A DNA stretch of 8,746 bases from Rikenellaceae bacterium (GTDB lineage Bacteria; Bacteroidota; Bacteroidia; Bacteroidales; UBA932), in NCBI GenBank assembly GCA_900767375.1, contig CAAFYX010000138.1, positions 1-8,746 of the forward strand. The letters are read 5' to 3'. Below are positions 6,941 to 8,746 of the stretch, in pieces. Each line of letters begins with the position of its first letter. Within the stretch, counting starts at the first letter, position 1. The notes under the pieces are model-generated. The model worked only from the letters and a program-made list of their open reading frames with translations, was not told the origin of the DNA and did no database searches. A program made the translations under genes and the position numbers.

Positions 6941-8065
6941 ATGTCAAAAGTCTATTTCACTGATTTCCGCACTCCTATGTACGGAGATCCGATTCCCCGG
7001 AAATTCCAGAGACTCATCAAGACCGCAGGTATCGGTGACATCGATTTCGAAGGCAAGTTCGTTGCCATAAAGATCCATTTCGGAGAGCTGGGAAACCTCG
7101 GTTTCCTCCGTCCTAACTACGCCAGAGCACTTGTGGACGTAGTCAAGGAGCTCGGCGGAAAGCCGTTCCTGACAGACTGCAACACCCTTTATCCGGGATT
7201 CAGGAAGAACGCCATAGAGCACCTCTACTGCGCCTGGGAGAACGGTTTCACCCCTCTCACCGTAGGATGCCCTATCATCATCGCAGACGGATTGAAAGGA
7301 ACGGATGACATAGACGTTCCAGTTCCGGGAGGCGAATATATCGAAAAGGCACATATCGGACGCGCCATCATGGACGCCGACATCATCATCAGCCTCAACC
7401 ACTTCAAGGGACACGAGAACGCCGGCTTCGGCGGCGCCATCAAGAACCTCGGCATGGGCTGCGGATCACGCGCCGGCAAGAAGGACCAGCACAACGGCGG
7501 CATCGCCCACATCGACCCCGTCCTCTGCCGCGGATGCCGCAAATGCCAGAAGGAATGTGCCAACGGAGGTCTCGTATTCGATGAGGAAAGCCGCAAGATG
7601 ACCATCTCCGAGAGCTGCGTCGGCTGCGGCCGCTGCATCGGAGCCTGCAACTTCGACGCCATCTCGTTCAAGGACTACCTCGCAAACGATATGCTCGGAC
7701 GCCGGATGGCCGAATACGCAAAAGCAGTGATCTACGACCGTCCTAACTTCCATATCAATATCATCATGGACGTCTCCCCTAACTGCGACTGCCACCAGGA
7801 GAACGATGCACCTATCATCCCGAACATCGGTATGCTCGCATCCTACGACCCGGTAGGCCTCGACAAGGCCTGCTCCGACCTTTGCAACGCAGCCACTCCG
7901 TTCAGGAACAGCCAGCTCGGTGACAATATGGCCAGGCCGGACTTCGTGGACTATCACGATACGTTCAAGAACTGCAGCCCTATCACAGACTGGACGGCCT
8001 GCCTCGAACAGGCTGAAAAGATCGGCATCGGATCACGCACATACGAACTCATCACCATCAAATAA
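6941..8065 (+). CDS. DUF362 protein with two [4Fe-4S] ferredoxin motifs
   Basis: 374 residues, cytoplasmic (no signal peptide or membrane helix). The DUF362 part includes KIHFGE (44-49) and LTDCNTLYPG (77-86), and SLNHFKGHENAGFGGAIKNLGMG spans about 151-173, a histidine- and glycine-rich block typical of the family. Two classical ferredoxin motifs follow: C196-x2-C199-x2-C202-x3-C206 and C226-x2-C229-x2-C232-x3-C236. These should bind two [4Fe-4S] clusters. After them come PNCDCH (280-285) and a late cysteine pair (C311, C315), which may bind a further metal or support the active site. The family is thought to act in electron transfer or redox chemistry, but I know of no settled reaction. It lies 6 bases after the LolA-like gene and 9 bases before the nitroreductase, which could share an electron-transfer task, though their predicted compartments differ. 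Confidence 0.92.
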   Translation: MSKVYFTDFRTPMYGDPIPRKFQRLIKTAGIGDIDFEGKFVAIKIHFGELGNLGFLRPNYARALVDVVKELGGKPFLTDCNTLYPGFRKNAIEHLYCAWENGFTPLTVGCPIIIADGLKGTDDIDVPVPGGEYIEKAHIGRAIMDADIIISLNHFKGHENAGFGGAIKNLGMGCGSRAGKKDQHNGGIAHIDPVLCRGCRKCQKECANGGLVFDEESRKMTISESCVGCGRCIGACNFDAISFKDYLANDMLGRRMAEYAKAVIYDRPNFHINIIMDVSPNCDCHQENDAPIIPNIGMLASYDPVGLDKACSDLCNAATPFRNSQLGDNMARPDFVDYHDTFKNCSPITDWTACLEQAEKIGIGSRTYELITIK

Positions 8066-8074
8066 CCATTTCCC

Positions 8075-8653
8075 ATGAGAACAACGATTATCGCCGCAAT
8101 AGCAATGATGCTCACCGTCAGCTGTCATGCCCAGCAGAATACCCGGCAGACAGCCAAGGATGCTGTTCTGGACAATATCTTCGCCCGCACCAGCGTGCGC
8201 GCCTTCACCGACCAGCCAGTGCCGGAGGAAATGGTAGAGACTCTCCTCAAGGCCGGTATGGCCGCGCCTACCGCGATGAACAGCCAGCCTTGGTCCTTTG
8301 TCGTAATCAATGACAAGGGCATTCTGAATGAATGCGGAGTATCATACAACCCTCCTATGGCCATAGTCGTCTGCGGAGACTACATCGACAAGGACGGCAA
8401 TGAGAAGCCATACTGGGAGCACGACTGCTCAGCAGCCACGGAGAACATCCTGCTCGCTGCACAGGCTCTGGGGCTTGGCGCCGTATGGACAGCAGGATAT
8501 CCGGGAATCGCCAGAATAGCACACGCCCGCGAAGTCCTCGGACTCCCGGAGAACATAATGCCTCTGTGCATCATTCCTATAGGCTACCCTGCCGGTGATA
8601 ACCAGCCAAAGGACAAGTGGGACCCGGCCAAAGTCCACTACAACAAGTGGTAG
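8075..8653 (+). CDS. Exported nitroreductase-family flavoprotein
   Basis: 192 residues, the size of small NfsB/FMN-dependent nitroreductases. FMN-site features are R38-x-S40-x-R42 (ARTSVRAF), the AAPTAMNSQPW segment (63-73), the helix EHDCSAATENILLAAQALGLG (split across about 115-135) followed by AVWT, and PIGYPA (168-173). Enzymes of this family use NAD(P)H to reduce nitro compounds, quinones or flavins. The N-terminus is a signal peptide: MRTT, then a hydrophobic core (IIAAIAMMLTV). It could be cut by signal peptidase II at C17 (LTVSC, a loose lipobox) or by signal peptidase I after CHA/Q. No methionine lies between the signal and the family core except M53, which is inside it, so the signal is part of the gene. 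It closes the operon. The substrate is unknown, and export of a flavoenzyme is unusual for the family. Confidence 0.9.
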   Translation: MRTTIIAAIAMMLTVSCHAQQNTRQTAKDAVLDNIFARTSVRAFTDQPVPEEMVETLLKAGMAAPTAMNSQPWSFVVINDKGILNECGVSYNPPMAIVVCGDYIDKDGNEKPYWEHDCSAATENILLAAQALGLGAVWTAGYPGIARIAHAREVLGLPENIMPLCIIPIGYPAGDNQPKDKWDPAKVHYNKW

Positions 8654-8693
8654 TCTTTGGCAAAAGGAAAAGAAGGGACGGCGGAAGAAGGGA

Positions 8694-8746
8694 CTAGCAG
8701 GTCTCCAGCATCATGGCGTGGCGGACATTGTCAGCGACGCTTTCAC
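8694..8746 (-). CDS. Possible 3' end of a convergent gene (partial)
   Basis: Read leftwards from the right edge, one frame stays open for 16 codons (ending RHAMMLETC) and stops at TAG, 8696-8694. The composition looks protein-like (ADNVRHAMML), and a convergent gene 40 bases past the nitroreductase stop would be normal spacing. A 16-codon open frame is easily found by chance, and I recognise no family. No obvious hairpin terminator lies in the 8654-8693 gap. Confidence 0.3.
   Translation of the reverse strand, partial: ESVADNVRHAMMLETC

Noticed and set aside
8654..8693. Possible intrinsic terminator after the nitroreductase gene
   Set aside because: The stretch is purine-rich with no convincing inverted repeat followed by a T run.
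1..8746. CRISPR array, tRNA/rRNA genes, insertion sequences or phage genes
   Set aside because: No regularly spaced repeats, no transposase or integrase motifs and no tRNA-like cloverleaf were seen on reading both strands by eye.

Overview
The window looks like chromosomal DNA of a fairly GC-rich member of the Bacteroidales (Bacteroidota). Three things point there: a DUF4290 gene, a family I know from Bacteroidota; a TAnnTTTG-type promoter at 3111-3118, the Bacteroidota -7 element; and secreted proteins whose signal peptides end in -AQ. The genus cannot be fixed from this sequence. Genes are tightly packed and no gene-free stretch exceeds about 110 bases.

Left part (1-3040, minus strand): a compact four-gene operon read right to left. 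It encodes an HprK/PEPCK-fold small kinase-like protein (3040-2138), an S24/S26-type Ser/His peptidase (2145-1696), a PqqD-family peptide-binding protein (1692-1426) and an ABC exporter (1411 to beyond the left edge). Peptide-binding chaperone, protease, kinase and exporter together are the toolkit of a RiPP-like (ribosomally made, modified peptide) or protein-maturation pathway. No precursor peptide and no classical maturase (radical SAM, YcaO, cyclase) lies in the window. The chemistry and the substrate are therefore unknown, and this is the most interesting part of the window.

Middle (3041-3149): a 109-base divergent intergenic region holding one Bacteroidota-type promoter candidate for each direction.

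Right part (3150-8653, plus strand): a five-gene probable operon, with gaps of 6, -4, 6 and 9 bases. It encodes DUF4290, the DNA translocase FtsK, a LolA-like periplasmic lipoprotein carrier, a DUF362 protein with two [4Fe-4S] ferredoxin motifs, and an exported nitroreductase-family flavoprotein. The first three fit chromosome segregation and envelope biogenesis. The last two are redox proteins, and their link to cell division is not obvious. At the right edge the last bases may hold the 3' end of a convergent gene.
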